Assembly (NCBI GenBank): GCA_041751995.1
Contig: JBGSHY010000040.1
Span: forward strand, 1 to 60,724
Direction of reading: 5' to 3'
Source of the DNA: JANMEX01 sp041751995
GTDB taxonomy: Bacteria; Pseudomonadota; Alphaproteobacteria; Rhizobiales; Rhizobiaceae
DNA length: 60,724 bases
Positions 50,413-58,893 of the stretch are shown one piece after another; within the stretch, counting starts at the first letter, position 1; each line of letters starts with the position of its first letter. Under the pieces are notes generated by a model. The model ran no database searches, was not told the DNA's origin, and saw only the letters and a list, made by a program, of their open reading frames with translations. Both the position numbers and the translations under genes were made by a program.

Positions 50413-50859
50413 TCAAACCACTGAGAACAATTCGCGCCGTTTGCCGCGCGTGCATTGAAAGGCGGAAACATTGCCGTGATCATTGACCAAAACCGCCAAG
50501 CCTGAGAAGCCGCGCGGCAATTCGGACAAGTCCGATATCTGCAAATCAGCATCTGATTGCGCGCCTTCAACATTAACGGCAAAGCCAACGCTGCCAGAGT
50601 CCGGGAATGAGCCAAACCATATAAAATCATGCCGCGCGCGCGCCTGAGCCCATTCTGTCAAAGCGGAATCGCAATCGTTCATCCATTCGGAGACCGCTTG
50701 TCCCAAATCCTGAAAGGCTTCGAAGTCAAAGGACTCGCCTTCCTTGATCAAAGCGCGCGCCGCTTCAAAGGCGGAAACCGTGCATTCTGAGATATCGGAC
50801 TGCAACGAAATCCAAGCCGCATCGGCGCTTTTGTGACCATATGACCAGATATAAGTCAT
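50413..50859 (-). CDS. Hypothetical phage protein (148 aa)
   Basis: MTYIWSYGHKSADAAWISLQ at the start; acidic (FDFEAFQDLGQAVSEWMNDC). GAGAG precedes ATG 50859. Unknown family. Confidence 0.5.
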   Translation of the reverse strand: MTYIWSYGHKSADAAWISLQSDISECTVSAFEAARALIKEGESFDFEAFQDLGQAVSEWMNDCDSALTEWAQARARHDFIWFGSFPDSGSVGFAVNVEGAQSDADLQISDLSELPRGFSGLAVLVNDHGNVSAFQCTRGKRRELFSVV

Positions 50860-50864
50860 GGCTT

Positions 50865-51215
50865 TCACTCTCCGGACTCGTTCAAGATAGCGGTTTCAAG
50901 GGAATGGCCAGACTCGCGCGGCGCGCCTGTTTGGCCATAGAATGCGTTGTCAATGTATGCGGCGAGCGCTTGTTCGGCTTGTTCGTCCAAAGGGACACAA
51001 GCGGCAAAGAAGACGCCTTCCGGAAGCTCATGAACAAGCGTTGCGGCTTGGCACGACTCGGCGGTTTCATAGTCGTCAATAGCTTGAACCTGTTGAAACT
51101 TGCCGTTGCCAAATGCGCCAAGCTCTAAAAGCCAAAACATAGGTTTGCCGGTTTCGGCATGACAGGGAATGGCGAAGCAAACAGACAAGGCAAGGGACGC
51201 GAAAAGGGTTTTCAT
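50865..51215 (-). CDS. Secreted small phage protein (116 aa)
   Basis: Signal peptide MKTLFASLALSVCFAIPCHA. Mature part has three Cys (ESCQAATLVHELPEGVFFAACV). GGGAG precedes ATG 51215. Periplasmic, role unknown. Confidence 0.55.
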   Translation of the reverse strand: MKTLFASLALSVCFAIPCHAETGKPMFWLLELGAFGNGKFQQVQAIDDYETAESCQAATLVHELPEGVFFAACVPLDEQAEQALAAYIDNAFYGQTGAPRESGHSLETAILNESGE

Positions 51216-51216
51216 G

Positions 51217-51399
51217 TTACTGGACTCCCATGGCGGAAAGGACAAACGGCGCAACGGCGCAAATGGCAAACAAGGGAAGCCCGAGTCCGGAATAGTCGCG
51301 ATGGCGCGCCGCTTCCCAGATAGGCCAAACAATGAAAGCCCAGAAAAGGACCGCGCCAAGCGCAATGCCGGTAAGGTTCAAAGCGGTTTCCGTTGTCAT
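51217..51399 (-). CDS. Small phage membrane protein (60 aa)
   Basis: Two membrane helices (LTGIALGAVLFWAFIVWPIW and LPLFAICAVAPFVLSAMG). Starts one base before the secreted gene ends region; tightly packed. Unknown. Confidence 0.55.
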   Translation of the reverse strand: MTTETALNLTGIALGAVLFWAFIVWPIWEAARHRDYSGLGLPLFAICAVAPFVLSAMGVQ

Positions 51400-51402
51400 G
51401 GC

Positions 51403-51582
51403 TCAAACCGCCTTGAAAGCGTGCACGCAACGCGCGGCAAAAGCTGCAAGGTTTCCCCCGTAAACAGTCTGGATGAAGTCCAAGGCAAAAGAGGAAACTA
51501 CGTAAACCGTCCCGTTACCGCCGATAGACTTAACGCGGAAACCGAGGTCTTTAAGCGCTTGTGTGGCTTCTAGCTTAGTCAT
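51403..51582 (-). CDS. Small phage protein (59 aa), first gene of the operon
   Basis: MTKLEATQALKDLGFRVKSI then GGNLAAFAARCVHAFKAV. The product is mixed beta/helical. It is the first gene downstream of the operator-covered promoter at 51634-51676 and carries leader E5. Not recognised. Confidence 0.5.
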   Translation of the reverse strand: MTKLEATQALKDLGFRVKSIGGNGTVYVVSSFALDFIQTVYGGNLAAFAARCVHAFKAV

Positions 51583-51588
51583 GGTCTT

Positions 51589-51619
51589 GGTCTCTTTCGA
51601 GTGTGGCGCAAAGCGCGCC
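51589..51619 (-). promoter_or_regulatory. Hairpin leader E5
   Basis: Minus strand GGCGC-GCTTT-GCGCC (51619-51605) then ACACTCGAAAGAG, about 7 bases upstream of ATG 51582. Confidence 0.5.
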
Positions 51620-51633
51620 GTTTCAACAAATAC

Positions 51634-51676
51634 AGAATGCGCCTAGCCGCCCTTAATGTCAACATGAAAAATGTAA
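51634..51676 (-). promoter_or_regulatory. Promoter with operator (site D) for the small-gene block
   Basis: Minus strand TTGACA (51662-51657) and CATTCT (51639-51634), 17 bases apart. TTACAT (51676-51671) lies exactly 8 bases upstream of the -35, the same layout as sites A and B. Confidence 0.6.
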
Positions 51677-52401
51677 AAAGCTAGGCAAAATGCTTTTTTA
51701 TGTAAGGGCAGATAACACGCTCTCCCCAAATGCTGCCAGATATAAACACGCTGCAACACGAGAGCTAAGGACAAGCCGCGCGCCTTGGCAGATATAATGC
51801 CGGGCATGTAATGAGACCAGACTCCCGTGCAATGTTGGAGAGCTTCGCGGAATGCGGCATACATGCACCCACAAGCAAGCAAGCTAGACAAGCCGCGCCA
51901 CACTCGCCGACGTGCTGCAAGCTCGCATGATAGCGCCACACTCTGGCAAGCCTCGCCTACACAGGACAAGCGCGCCGCACTCTCGCCACTAGCACGCAAC
52001 ACGCGACAGGATGGCAGGACAGGCAAGACAAGCCGCCTCGCCTCGCCCTCGCCCTCGAAAAGCTAAGGGACCGTGTTTGCGCCAAGTCTGGAGCGGGGCG
52101 CGGCCTCCCTGTTTGTGGCCGAACTTATTTGCATAAGAGGGGTTCCACCCACTACGCTTGTGCATAGCTAATCCCGCGCACTTTGGGAGGCCGACGGACT
52201 GCAGCGGCCTGAAGGCCCGAGATGATGGGAACCAGCCTGGCACGGGAGCCGACCGTTCTTCTGCGATTGGGGGCGGCCGGTCATTCATCAGGCGAATTTC
52301 GGGAATGCAGTCAAAGAATTTGAGATCCCGAGCCGCCATGCTCTGGGCCCCGGCAGGCTCGGTGGAGAAATCCATCGGGCCTGTTTTAATTGAGGATCAT
52401 C

Positions 52402-52944
52402 ATGTCTGACATCGATGCCGTGTTCCATCAGGCGACCGGCTTTGAAATGATGATCAAGTCCCTGCAGTCACCGGAACTCCGGATCGCAGCGGCGCGCGGG
52501 CTCAATGAGCATGCGGCCGAGCAGCGGCGGATGTCCATCACGCGCATTGCGGCTTCAACCGGCGTCCCGAAAGGGCGTGTTTCCGGCGGAACCATAGTCA
52601 TCAAGGCATCGCCATCTGGGTCGATGACAGCCATTGTCCGGAACGCGGATAGGGCAGTCATGCTGGCTGAGTATGGCAATCCCGCATGGGTCCGGACTTC
52701 TGCCGGCGCCCAGGCAACCGCTTGGAATGTCCGCCGGACGTTCCCTCACGCATTCATTGCGAATGGCCATGTGGTCGTTCGAACAACCAAGTCACGTTAT
52801 CCCCTCAAAGTCTTGTCTGCAGCCGTCCTCGCCAATGAACTTGCAAAGCCGTCCAGACCAAACGTTCCGGCGGCTCAGGCGTATGTAACGCGGGATCTTG
52901 AGAAGCGTGTCTTGAAGCATGTGCTCAAGGTGATCGGTGGTTAA
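52402..52944 (+). CDS. Phage protein, minor tail Z-like
   Basis: 180 residues. IAAARGLNEHAAEQRRMSIT then GVPKGRVSGGTIVIKASPSG resembles lambda gpZ/minor tail Z. Its position before the terminase small subunit is unusual; Z genes normally follow the head-tail joining genes. AGGATC precedes ATG 52402. Weak call. Confidence 0.45.
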   Translation: MSDIDAVFHQATGFEMMIKSLQSPELRIAAARGLNEHAAEQRRMSITRIAASTGVPKGRVSGGTIVIKASPSGSMTAIVRNADRAVMLAEYGNPAWVRTSAGAQATAWNVRRTFPHAFIANGHVVVRTTKSRYPLKVLSAAVLANELAKPSRPNVPAAQAYVTRDLEKRVLKHVLKVIGG

Positions 52945-53476
52945 AAAGGGTCCAAAGCCAAGTCCTCGCGCGGGATCTTGGATACCGACACATTGCACCG
53001 CTGCAGATCTGTCGAAACTATTCGGCGTATCGGCGCGGACAATTAGGGATCTTGAAACGCGAGGCATCGTCAAGCGGACGGACGCTGGATATATGCCGGT
53101 CGAGTCCCTGCATGCCTATCTCGGGCATCTTCGGGAGCAAGCGGCCGGCCGGGCATCATCGGGCGGAACGTCTCTGGTCGAGGCTCGTTCGGAGCAGATC
53201 AAGACCGAACGCGAGATCTCGCAGTTGAAACTGCTGAAGATGCGCGGCGAGGTGTTGACGCTCGATGAGGTGTCGGCATCGTGGTCTGGCTTTGCTTCGG
53301 CCGTGCGTGCCGCTGTGATGACGATCCCGAGCAAGTTGCGGTCAACCATACCGCACCTGACTGCTCACGACAGTGAGACCGCCAAGCGGGTTTGCAGGGA
53401 CATCCTGCAGGATTTGTCAGAGGAAGTGAAAGCGTCGGTTATCGGCGGATCGGAGAAGTCGATCCGTGGCAAGTAG
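52937..53476 (+). CDS. Terminase small subunit (Nu1-like)
   Basis: 179 residues from a GTG start, overlapping the upstream gene by 8 bases. N-terminal HTH for packaging-site binding (TAADLSKLFGVSARTIRDLE). A coiled middle (EREISQLKLLKMRGEVLTLD) and C-terminal helices follow. Overlaps the large subunit start by 11 bases. Confidence 0.8.
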   Translation: MVKKGPKPSPRAGSWIPTHCTAADLSKLFGVSARTIRDLETRGIVKRTDAGYMPVESLHAYLGHLREQAAGRASSGGTSLVEARSEQIKTEREISQLKLLKMRGEVLTLDEVSASWSGFASAVRAAVMTIPSKLRSTIPHLTAHDSETAKRVCRDILQDLSEEVKASVIGGSEKSIRGK

Positions 53477-55292
53477 CGCTGTTCATCTGCTGGCTGAAAG
53501 CGTTTCGAAAGCGCTGCAGCCACCGCAATTGTTGAAATTCTCGGATTGGACCGAGCAAAACATCCGCCTGAGCGCGCAATCATCTGCAGCGCCTGGTCGG
53601 ATCAAGCTCTGGAAATTCCAGAGAGGCATTCTGGATGCGATCGGAGACCCGCTCATCGAGCGGATTTCAGTGATCAAGTCCGCCCGAACGGGGTTCACGA
53701 TCTCGCTGGTTGCCAGTATCGGCGCCTATGCGGTGAATGATCCGGGCCCCATCATGCTGTTGATGCCGACGGACGACGACGCCCGCGGCATTATCGTCGA
53801 CGAAATTGACCCGATGTTTCGGGAAAGCCCTGTTCTCAGGGAAGTTATGCGTATCGGCCGCTTCGATGGCCGGAACACACTGACAAACCGCACGATGCTC
53901 GGTGGTGGATCACTCAAGGTGATTTCCGCCCGTGCACCGCGCAATCTACGCCGCCACACCGTCAAGGTTTTGTTCTGTGACGAAGTGGACGGCATGGAGG
54001 TCACCAAGGAAGGTGATCCACTGATCCTCGCTGAAAAGCGAACCACATCCTTTGCCGATCGCAAGATTGTCACGGGATCCACACCGACGCTTGAGGCGAC
54101 ATCGCTCATCCTGAAGCGGTATAACCAGTCGGATATGCGCGTTTTCGAGTGCGTCTGTCCTCACTGCAATGACAGATTTGAGTTGCTTTGGGAGTGTCTG
54201 GACTGGATACCGGGCAAGCCTGAGACCGTTGTTTGCGTCTGTCCGCATTGCGGCGTGACCACTGAGGAGCGTTACAAGCCTCAGATGGTCGAGGATGGCG
54301 ATTGGCGCCAGACCGCTGCACATATCGAAGACCACGCCGGCTTTCGGCTGAATGCTCTGATTTCGCAGTTTGCGAATGCTGCTTGGCCGAAGTTGGTCAG
54401 GGAATATGAGCAGTCCAAGCGCGGTGGCGATAGCTCGATGCAGGTGTTTTTCAACACCGTGCTCGGCAAGGCATGGTCAACGGCGGTCAATTACGCCTCG
54501 GAAAGCATGCTGATGGCTCGCGTTGAGCGCTTCGGCGTGAAGTGGGATATCAACACCTTCCGCTGGCGGGAGGAGATCCCAGAGGAGGTTGCCTACATCA
54601 CGGTCGGGGTTGACGTACAGGTCGACCGCCTCGAATGCGTGATACTCGGGCACTCTCCGGAGCACAGGTATATCCTCGGGCTCCATGTAATTTACGGCAA
54701 CACCGCGCTGAAAACGACGTGGGATGAGCTTGACGCCTTCCTCTCGACCAAGTGGAAACACCCGCTTGGTGGCGAGATCGGCGTTGATGCTGCCGGTATC
54801 GACTCTGGTGACGGCAACAGAACACAAGTGGTCTACGACTACTGTGAAATGGTGCAGCACCGCCGGATTGTGGCAATCAAGGGCCAAGCCGGTCCTCGAC
54901 CAATCATTCGTGCATCGACAACGCGCCGGCGTAACCGAACAGCGACCCTGTTCATCATCGGCGTCGACCAGGTCAAGACTGACATTCTGGTTTCGTTGCC
55001 TCTGGAAAACACGACGCCTCAGTCCATCCGGCTCTCAAACGGGCTGGAGGAGGAGTTCTTCGTGCAGCTTACGGCCGAGCGCCGTGAGATCAAATACACG
55101 GCGGGCAGGCCGGAAGTGACCTTTGCCCGTGTCGATCGGCGTCGGGCGGAAGCTCTCGATGCCACTGTTTACGCAATCGCGGTCAAGTCGCTCATCAAGA
55201 TCGACTTTGGAGCGCGGTATGAAAGTCTCAAGGCTAAGGCGCCTCAGAAGCCGGTCCTGAAGGATCTGGTTTCAAAACTTCATGGTGGATAA
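53466..55292 (+). CDS. Terminase large subunit, GpA family
   Basis: 608 residues from GTG 53466. Packaging ATPase/nuclease: SVIKSARTGFTISLVASIGA (atypical Walker A), VKVLFCDEVDGMEVTKEGDP (Walker B) and two CxxC pairs (CVCPHCNDRFELLWECLDW, CVCPHCGVTTEERYKP). The nuclease half shows IGVDAAGIDSGDGNRTQVVY. This is the lambda-type A protein; intact length. Confidence 0.92.
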   Translation: MASSAVHLLAESVSKALQPPQLLKFSDWTEQNIRLSAQSSAAPGRIKLWKFQRGILDAIGDPLIERISVIKSARTGFTISLVASIGAYAVNDPGPIMLLMPTDDDARGIIVDEIDPMFRESPVLREVMRIGRFDGRNTLTNRTMLGGGSLKVISARAPRNLRRHTVKVLFCDEVDGMEVTKEGDPLILAEKRTTSFADRKIVTGSTPTLEATSLILKRYNQSDMRVFECVCPHCNDRFELLWECLDWIPGKPETVVCVCPHCGVTTEERYKPQMVEDGDWRQTAAHIEDHAGFRLNALISQFANAAWPKLVREYEQSKRGGDSSMQVFFNTVLGKAWSTAVNYASESMLMARVERFGVKWDINTFRWREEIPEEVAYITVGVDVQVDRLECVILGHSPEHRYILGLHVIYGNTALKTTWDELDAFLSTKWKHPLGGEIGVDAAGIDSGDGNRTQVVYDYCEMVQHRRIVAIKGQAGPRPIIRASTTRRRNRTATLFIIGVDQVKTDILVSLPLENTTPQSIRLSNGLEEEFFVQLTAERREIKYTAGRPEVTFARVDRRRAEALDATVYAIAVKSLIKIDFGARYESLKAKAPQKPVLKDLVSKLHGG

Positions 55293-57016
55293 TGGTTGAG
55301 GTTCAAAAACAGCGGGTCCGCGTCAAAGCGGGGAGCCAGCCGTCGACCAGCGCTGCCTATTTCCGTGGCGAAAGCATGCCTTTCCTTGCCTCGTGGCAGC
55401 CTACCCTGCGCGAGCCGCAGGCGGATGTGTCAACTGCGTGGGTCAAGGCCGCAGCGCGCTCTGTAGAGAGCCTGCAGAACTCTGGTTTCATCAAGGGCAT
55501 CGTCGAGATCTCGACCGGTGCAGTTGTTGGCGCCGGCTTGCGTATGGCATCACGCCCAGACACTGATGCTCTTGGTTGGACCCCTGAGCGTGGCCAAAAG
55601 TTTGCCCGAGACTTCGAGCGGTACTTCCGCACCTGGGCGAGAAAGCCGGTCGAGTGTGATGCTGCCGGCCAAATGAACTTTGGCCAGATGCAGCAGGTAC
55701 TTTACGCCGCATATCTGGTCTACGGCGAGGGATTGGGCTTTGCCCCAATGTTCACCCGCAACGGTGGCAATTATCTCACCAAGCTGCTCCTGATACCGCC
55801 GGCACGGCTGGAAAATGAGACCAGTGAATACGAGGGCGTCTACTCCGGCGTCAAGGTTGATGGTTACGGCTTCCCCCTTGGCTACAAGATCAAGGTCCGT
55901 GGCTCCCTTGGATGGGAAACTCGCGGGTTTGATGCCTATGACCAAGACGGACGGCCGCTGGTCTTCCTGATTAAAGACCCAATCCTCGGTTCCACCCGCG
56001 GTATGCCGGTTTTTGCGTCGGTGATGACCCCAATCAGGCAGTACGACCAAGTTTTCAATGCCGTCGTCACCAAAAAGCTGACACAGGCGGTGTTCGCAGC
56101 GACTTTGAAGACCAAGATTGACGGCCTTGCCGCCTTTGATGGCCTTTTCACTGACAAAGACCGTACCGAACTGGACACTGGTGCATTCGCCACGGCAAAA
56201 GGTCAGTGGTACGACGGCGCGAAGCTCGATCTCCAGCAGCACGGCCGCGTTGCTCACCTTTTCCCGAATGATGAACTCGATTTCGTCGAGACAAAGGGTC
56301 CGGGCGAGCTTCAGGACAAGGTCAATGAGTGGCTGCTCCGTGAAATTTGCCAAGGCGCCAGCGTTTCCTATGAAACAGGCACCGGCGACTTCCGTGGGGC
56401 AACGTATTCGTCAATCCGCATGGGCGGCGCTATCGAATGGATGACGGTTCTCCGTCGCCGAGCAAATATCATCGTGCCGTTCTGTGAAATGGCCGCTGGA
56501 ATGGTGCTCGAAGAAGGTATTGGTCGAGGAAAGATCGATTACCCAGGTGGATATGAGGCGTTCAAGCGGGAGCGTGAGTTTGTATCCCGAACCACTTGGA
56601 CCGGTCCAGCGCGGCCGCAGGCGGACGATTACAAGACCGCCAAGGCTTTTGAGGTTCGAAAGTCTGTCGGCGTTCTGACGCTGGCTGAAGCTCACGGTGA
56701 ATATGGTACTGATTGGGATGATGACGCCCGCCAGAAAGCCGCAGAAAATGCTCTGTATCAAGAATTGGGCCTGCCGTTGCCGTGGTCTCCGGAAACAATG
56801 CTGGAAACCAAAGAAGGGCAGGATGCCGAACTGCAGACGCCGAACGATCCTAAGCAAAACAACAACCGCGACCCGAAAAAGTCCAAGACAGGTGGTGTTC
56901 GGGATCCAGCCGACAAGACAGACCCGCAAGGCTCTGACGACTTAGCAACTGCGCTCGAAAAGGAATTGGGCACAGATCTGGAAGCCGGTCTGGAGGGCGA
57001 AAACGATGGCGATTGA
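55292..57016 (+). CDS. Portal protein, lambda family
   Basis: 574 residues forming the dodecameric packaging portal. SAAYFRGESMPFLASWQPTL, then LVYGEGLGFAPMFTRNGGNY, MPVFASVMTPIRQYDQVFNA and AGMVLEEGIGRGKIDYPGGY. The C-terminus is charged and disordered. Overlaps the terminase stop and the next gene. Confidence 0.9.
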   Translation: MVEVQKQRVRVKAGSQPSTSAAYFRGESMPFLASWQPTLREPQADVSTAWVKAAARSVESLQNSGFIKGIVEISTGAVVGAGLRMASRPDTDALGWTPERGQKFARDFERYFRTWARKPVECDAAGQMNFGQMQQVLYAAYLVYGEGLGFAPMFTRNGGNYLTKLLLIPPARLENETSEYEGVYSGVKVDGYGFPLGYKIKVRGSLGWETRGFDAYDQDGRPLVFLIKDPILGSTRGMPVFASVMTPIRQYDQVFNAVVTKKLTQAVFAATLKTKIDGLAAFDGLFTDKDRTELDTGAFATAKGQWYDGAKLDLQQHGRVAHLFPNDELDFVETKGPGELQDKVNEWLLREICQGASVSYETGTGDFRGATYSSIRMGGAIEWMTVLRRRANIIVPFCEMAAGMVLEEGIGRGKIDYPGGYEAFKREREFVSRTTWTGPARPQADDYKTAKAFEVRKSVGVLTLAEAHGEYGTDWDDDARQKAAENALYQELGLPLPWSPETMLETKEGQDAELQTPNDPKQNNNRDPKKSKTGGVRDPADKTDPQGSDDLATALEKELGTDLEAGLEGENDGD

Positions 57017-57266
57017 TTACGACGCGCTATTCGGCGGTGACGATTATAGCCCGTGCGATGCCCTCAAGGCATTGCGGCCGGCGTACATGAAAATGGTTGC
57101 CGGAGAAGGCGCTCAGGTCGTAGTTTTCCGTGACCGCCGTGTTGAATTTGCCAAACCGGATCTCGACGCCTTCAAGTCGCTGATCACTCAACTCGAAGGC
57201 GAATGTGCCGCGGTTAAGGGTATTGCACCCCGCCGCCGCGCCATCATCGCTGGTTTCAGGGGTTAA
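57006..57266 (+). CDS. gpW-like head-tail joining protein
   Basis: 86 residues; MAIDYDALFGGDDYSPCDAL, then VVVFRDRRVEFAKPDLDAFK with the KSL...LEGE helix of gpW. In lambda W precedes the portal gene; here it follows. Overlaps the portal end by 11 bases. Confidence 0.7.
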   Translation: MAIDYDALFGGDDYSPCDALKALRPAYMKMVAGEGAQVVVFRDRRVEFAKPDLDAFKSLITQLEGECAAVKGIAPRRRAIIAGFRG

Positions 57267-57267
57267 C

Positions 57268-58497
57268 ATGAACCTTCTCTCGATCGCAGCATCCGCACAG
57301 TGGGCGATGCAGCAAGAGCGGCTTGACGAGCTTCTGCAGATTGCCGCCCGTGAAAACGAGGTCACTCCGGAGCTTCTGGAGCAGTACCGCTCTCGCAATA
57401 TGTCGAATGCGGAACGCGCAAAAGTGCGTGACACAACGGGAATTCTCTATGTACAGGGTCCACTGTTCAAGCGGGCGAACCTGTTCACCGAGATCTCCGG
57501 AGCAACCTCATATGAAACGCTGGCACGAGACTTCCGCGCCGCGCTCGACGATTTCTCCGTCAATTCGATTGCGCTCTACATCGACTCGCCTGGTGGCGAA
57601 GCCTCTGGGTGCGATGAATTCGCAAATATGATTTATGAAGCGCGCGGTCAGAAGCCAATAACGGCTTTTGTGTCGGGAATGGCCTGCTCCGCCGCTTACT
57701 GGATAGCATCGGCGGCCGACCGCATCGTCGCTTCTGATCTATCCGTTCTGGGTTCGATCGGTGTTGTCCTGTCGACCAGCACACGGGATCCAAAGCCGGG
57801 TGAAAAGCGATTTGAGTTTGTCTCATCGCAAAGCCCGCACAAGCGCGTCGACATGGAGACGGACGCCGGCAAAGCACAGATCCAGAAGCGGGTCGATGCT
57901 CTTGCCGACGTGTTCATCTCGACAGTCGCGCGCAACCGCGGCGTCTCGGTTGAGACTGTCATTGAGAAATTTGGCGCCGGTGGCGTCGAAGTCGGGGCGG
58001 CCGCTGTCGCTCTCGGTCTGGCCGACGGTGTTGGTCAGTTCGAAGCGATACTTGCCGACCTGAAGAAAGGCGGCAACCGCCGCTCAACTGCGCTCAACAA
58101 AGGGAGTTCCCACATGAGCAAAACTGAAAACGGCGGTGTAGCCGAGACCGCAGACCTCGATACGGTCCGCGCTGAAGCCACCAAAGCCGCAAACCTGCGA
58201 ATTCAGGCAATCATCGGTAGCGAAGCCGCTGCCTCTGCGCCTGCAACCGCACAGTTCCTTGCCTTCTCAACCGGCCTGTCCGGCGAGGAAGCCTCCAAGG
58301 TTCTCGCCGCTGTCAAGACCGACATCGACACCGCCAAGGCAAAAGAGCCGGCTCCGGTGGCAGATGCCGAAAAGCCCACTGCAGAGGCTGCCTATCTTGC
58401 CTCCAAAACGCAGGCGACAAACCTGAACGCGCCGGATCTTGGCGCGGGCAAGTCAAATCCGATGGCAGCCGCCGTCGCGAAAATGAACAAACTCTAA
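57268..58497 (+). CDS. S49 capsid maturation protease with scaffold domain
   Basis: 409 residues. The S49/ClpP-like half has LYIDSPGGEASGCDEFANMI, FVSGMACSAAYWIASAADRI (catalytic Ser near 148) and a Lys-containing helix for the dyad. From about 283 the protein becomes low-complexity Ala/Lys-rich, the scaffold-like part. A nested start lies at 58114. Start at ATG 57268. Confidence 0.88.
   Translation: MNLLSIAASAQWAMQQERLDELLQIAARENEVTPELLEQYRSRNMSNAERAKVRDTTGILYVQGPLFKRANLFTEISGATSYETLARDFRAALDDFSVNSIALYIDSPGGEASGCDEFANMIYEARGQKPITAFVSGMACSAAYWIASAADRIVASDLSVLGSIGVVLSTSTRDPKPGEKRFEFVSSQSPHKRVDMETDAGKAQIQKRVDALADVFISTVARNRGVSVETVIEKFGAGGVEVGAAAVALGLADGVGQFEAILADLKKGGNRRSTALNKGSSHMSKTENGGVAETADLDTVRAEATKAANLRIQAIIGSEAAASAPATAQFLAFSTGLSGEEASKVLAAVKTDIDTAKAKEPAPVADAEKPTAEAAYLASKTQATNLNAPDLGAGKSNPMAAAVAKMNKL
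58114..58497 (+). CDS. Nested scaffold protein (Nu3-like)
   Basis: An internal in-frame ATG at 58114 is preceded by AGGGAG (58101-58106) at 7 bases. It would make the C-terminal 127 residues alone: MSKTENGGVAETADLDTVRA to AAVAKMNKL. Lambda makes gpNu3 from the C gene in the same way. Helical, Ala-rich. Confidence 0.65.
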   Translation: MSKTENGGVAETADLDTVRAEATKAANLRIQAIIGSEAAASAPATAQFLAFSTGLSGEEASKVLAAVKTDIDTAKAKEPAPVADAEKPTAEAAYLASKTQATNLNAPDLGAGKSNPMAAAVAKMNKL

Positions 58498-58509
58498 GAG
58501 GAGGCGCGA

Positions 58510-58881
58510 ATGGTCGCTCTCGTTGAAGGCCGTCACTCGGCCGAGTTCCTGCTTTCGGAGCAGGGCGTAAATTACTCCCGCGACAACGTTGTAATTGTCT
58601 CGGGTGCCGGCGTCGTCAAGGCGGGCACTGTGCTCGGCGAGGTGACTGCTTCCGGCAAATACCGTCCGTCTCCTGCTACCGGCGCGACCGGTGAACAGGT
58701 GGCTTCGGTCATCAACCTCTATGACGTCGACGCCACCAGCGCCGATGTTACCGCTGCCGTCATCGCGCGCACCGCTGAAGTGAACAAGAATATCATTGTT
58801 TACGAAGCAACCGTGAACGATGACGCCAAGAAAGCCGCGAAGGCAGTTCAACTTGCCGCCGTCGGCATCATCGTCCGCTAA
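58510..58881 (+). CDS. Capsid decoration protein (gpD-like)
   Basis: 123 residues: HSAEFLLSEQGVNYSRDNVV, GAGVVKAGTVLGEVTASGKY. Trimeric head-stabilising family. 12 bases behind the protease gene. Confidence 0.85.
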   Translation: MVALVEGRHSAEFLLSEQGVNYSRDNVVIVSGAGVVKAGTVLGEVTASGKYRPSPATGATGEQVASVINLYDVDATSADVTAAVIARTAEVNKNIIVYEATVNDDAKKAAKAVQLAAVGIIVR

Positions 58882-58893
58882 GGGGGAATCCGC

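Larger units (their letters stand above)
51583..52401. other. Divergent control region with degenerate repeats
   Basis: The left part holds leader E5 and the promoter of the minus block. From 51769 to 52037 four copies of (G/A)GACAAGC(C)GCGCC-like sequence occur at 51769, 51886, 51964 and 52026, embedded in C/A-biased sequence with many CAAGC and CTCGCC words. GCAGATATAA occurs twice (near 51737 and 51789). From 52080 to 52400 no gene is seen; the late promoter and possibly the packaging site are expected here. Confidence 0.45.

Noticed and set aside
51643..52026. A 127-codon minus-strand frame in the control region
   Set aside because: It covers the degenerate repeats, is Cys/Arg/Ala-rich and overlaps the promoter at 51634-51676.
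51769..52037. CRISPR array
   Set aside because: The repeats are short, degenerate and irregularly spaced (62-117 bases), with no conserved-length spacers and no cas genes.
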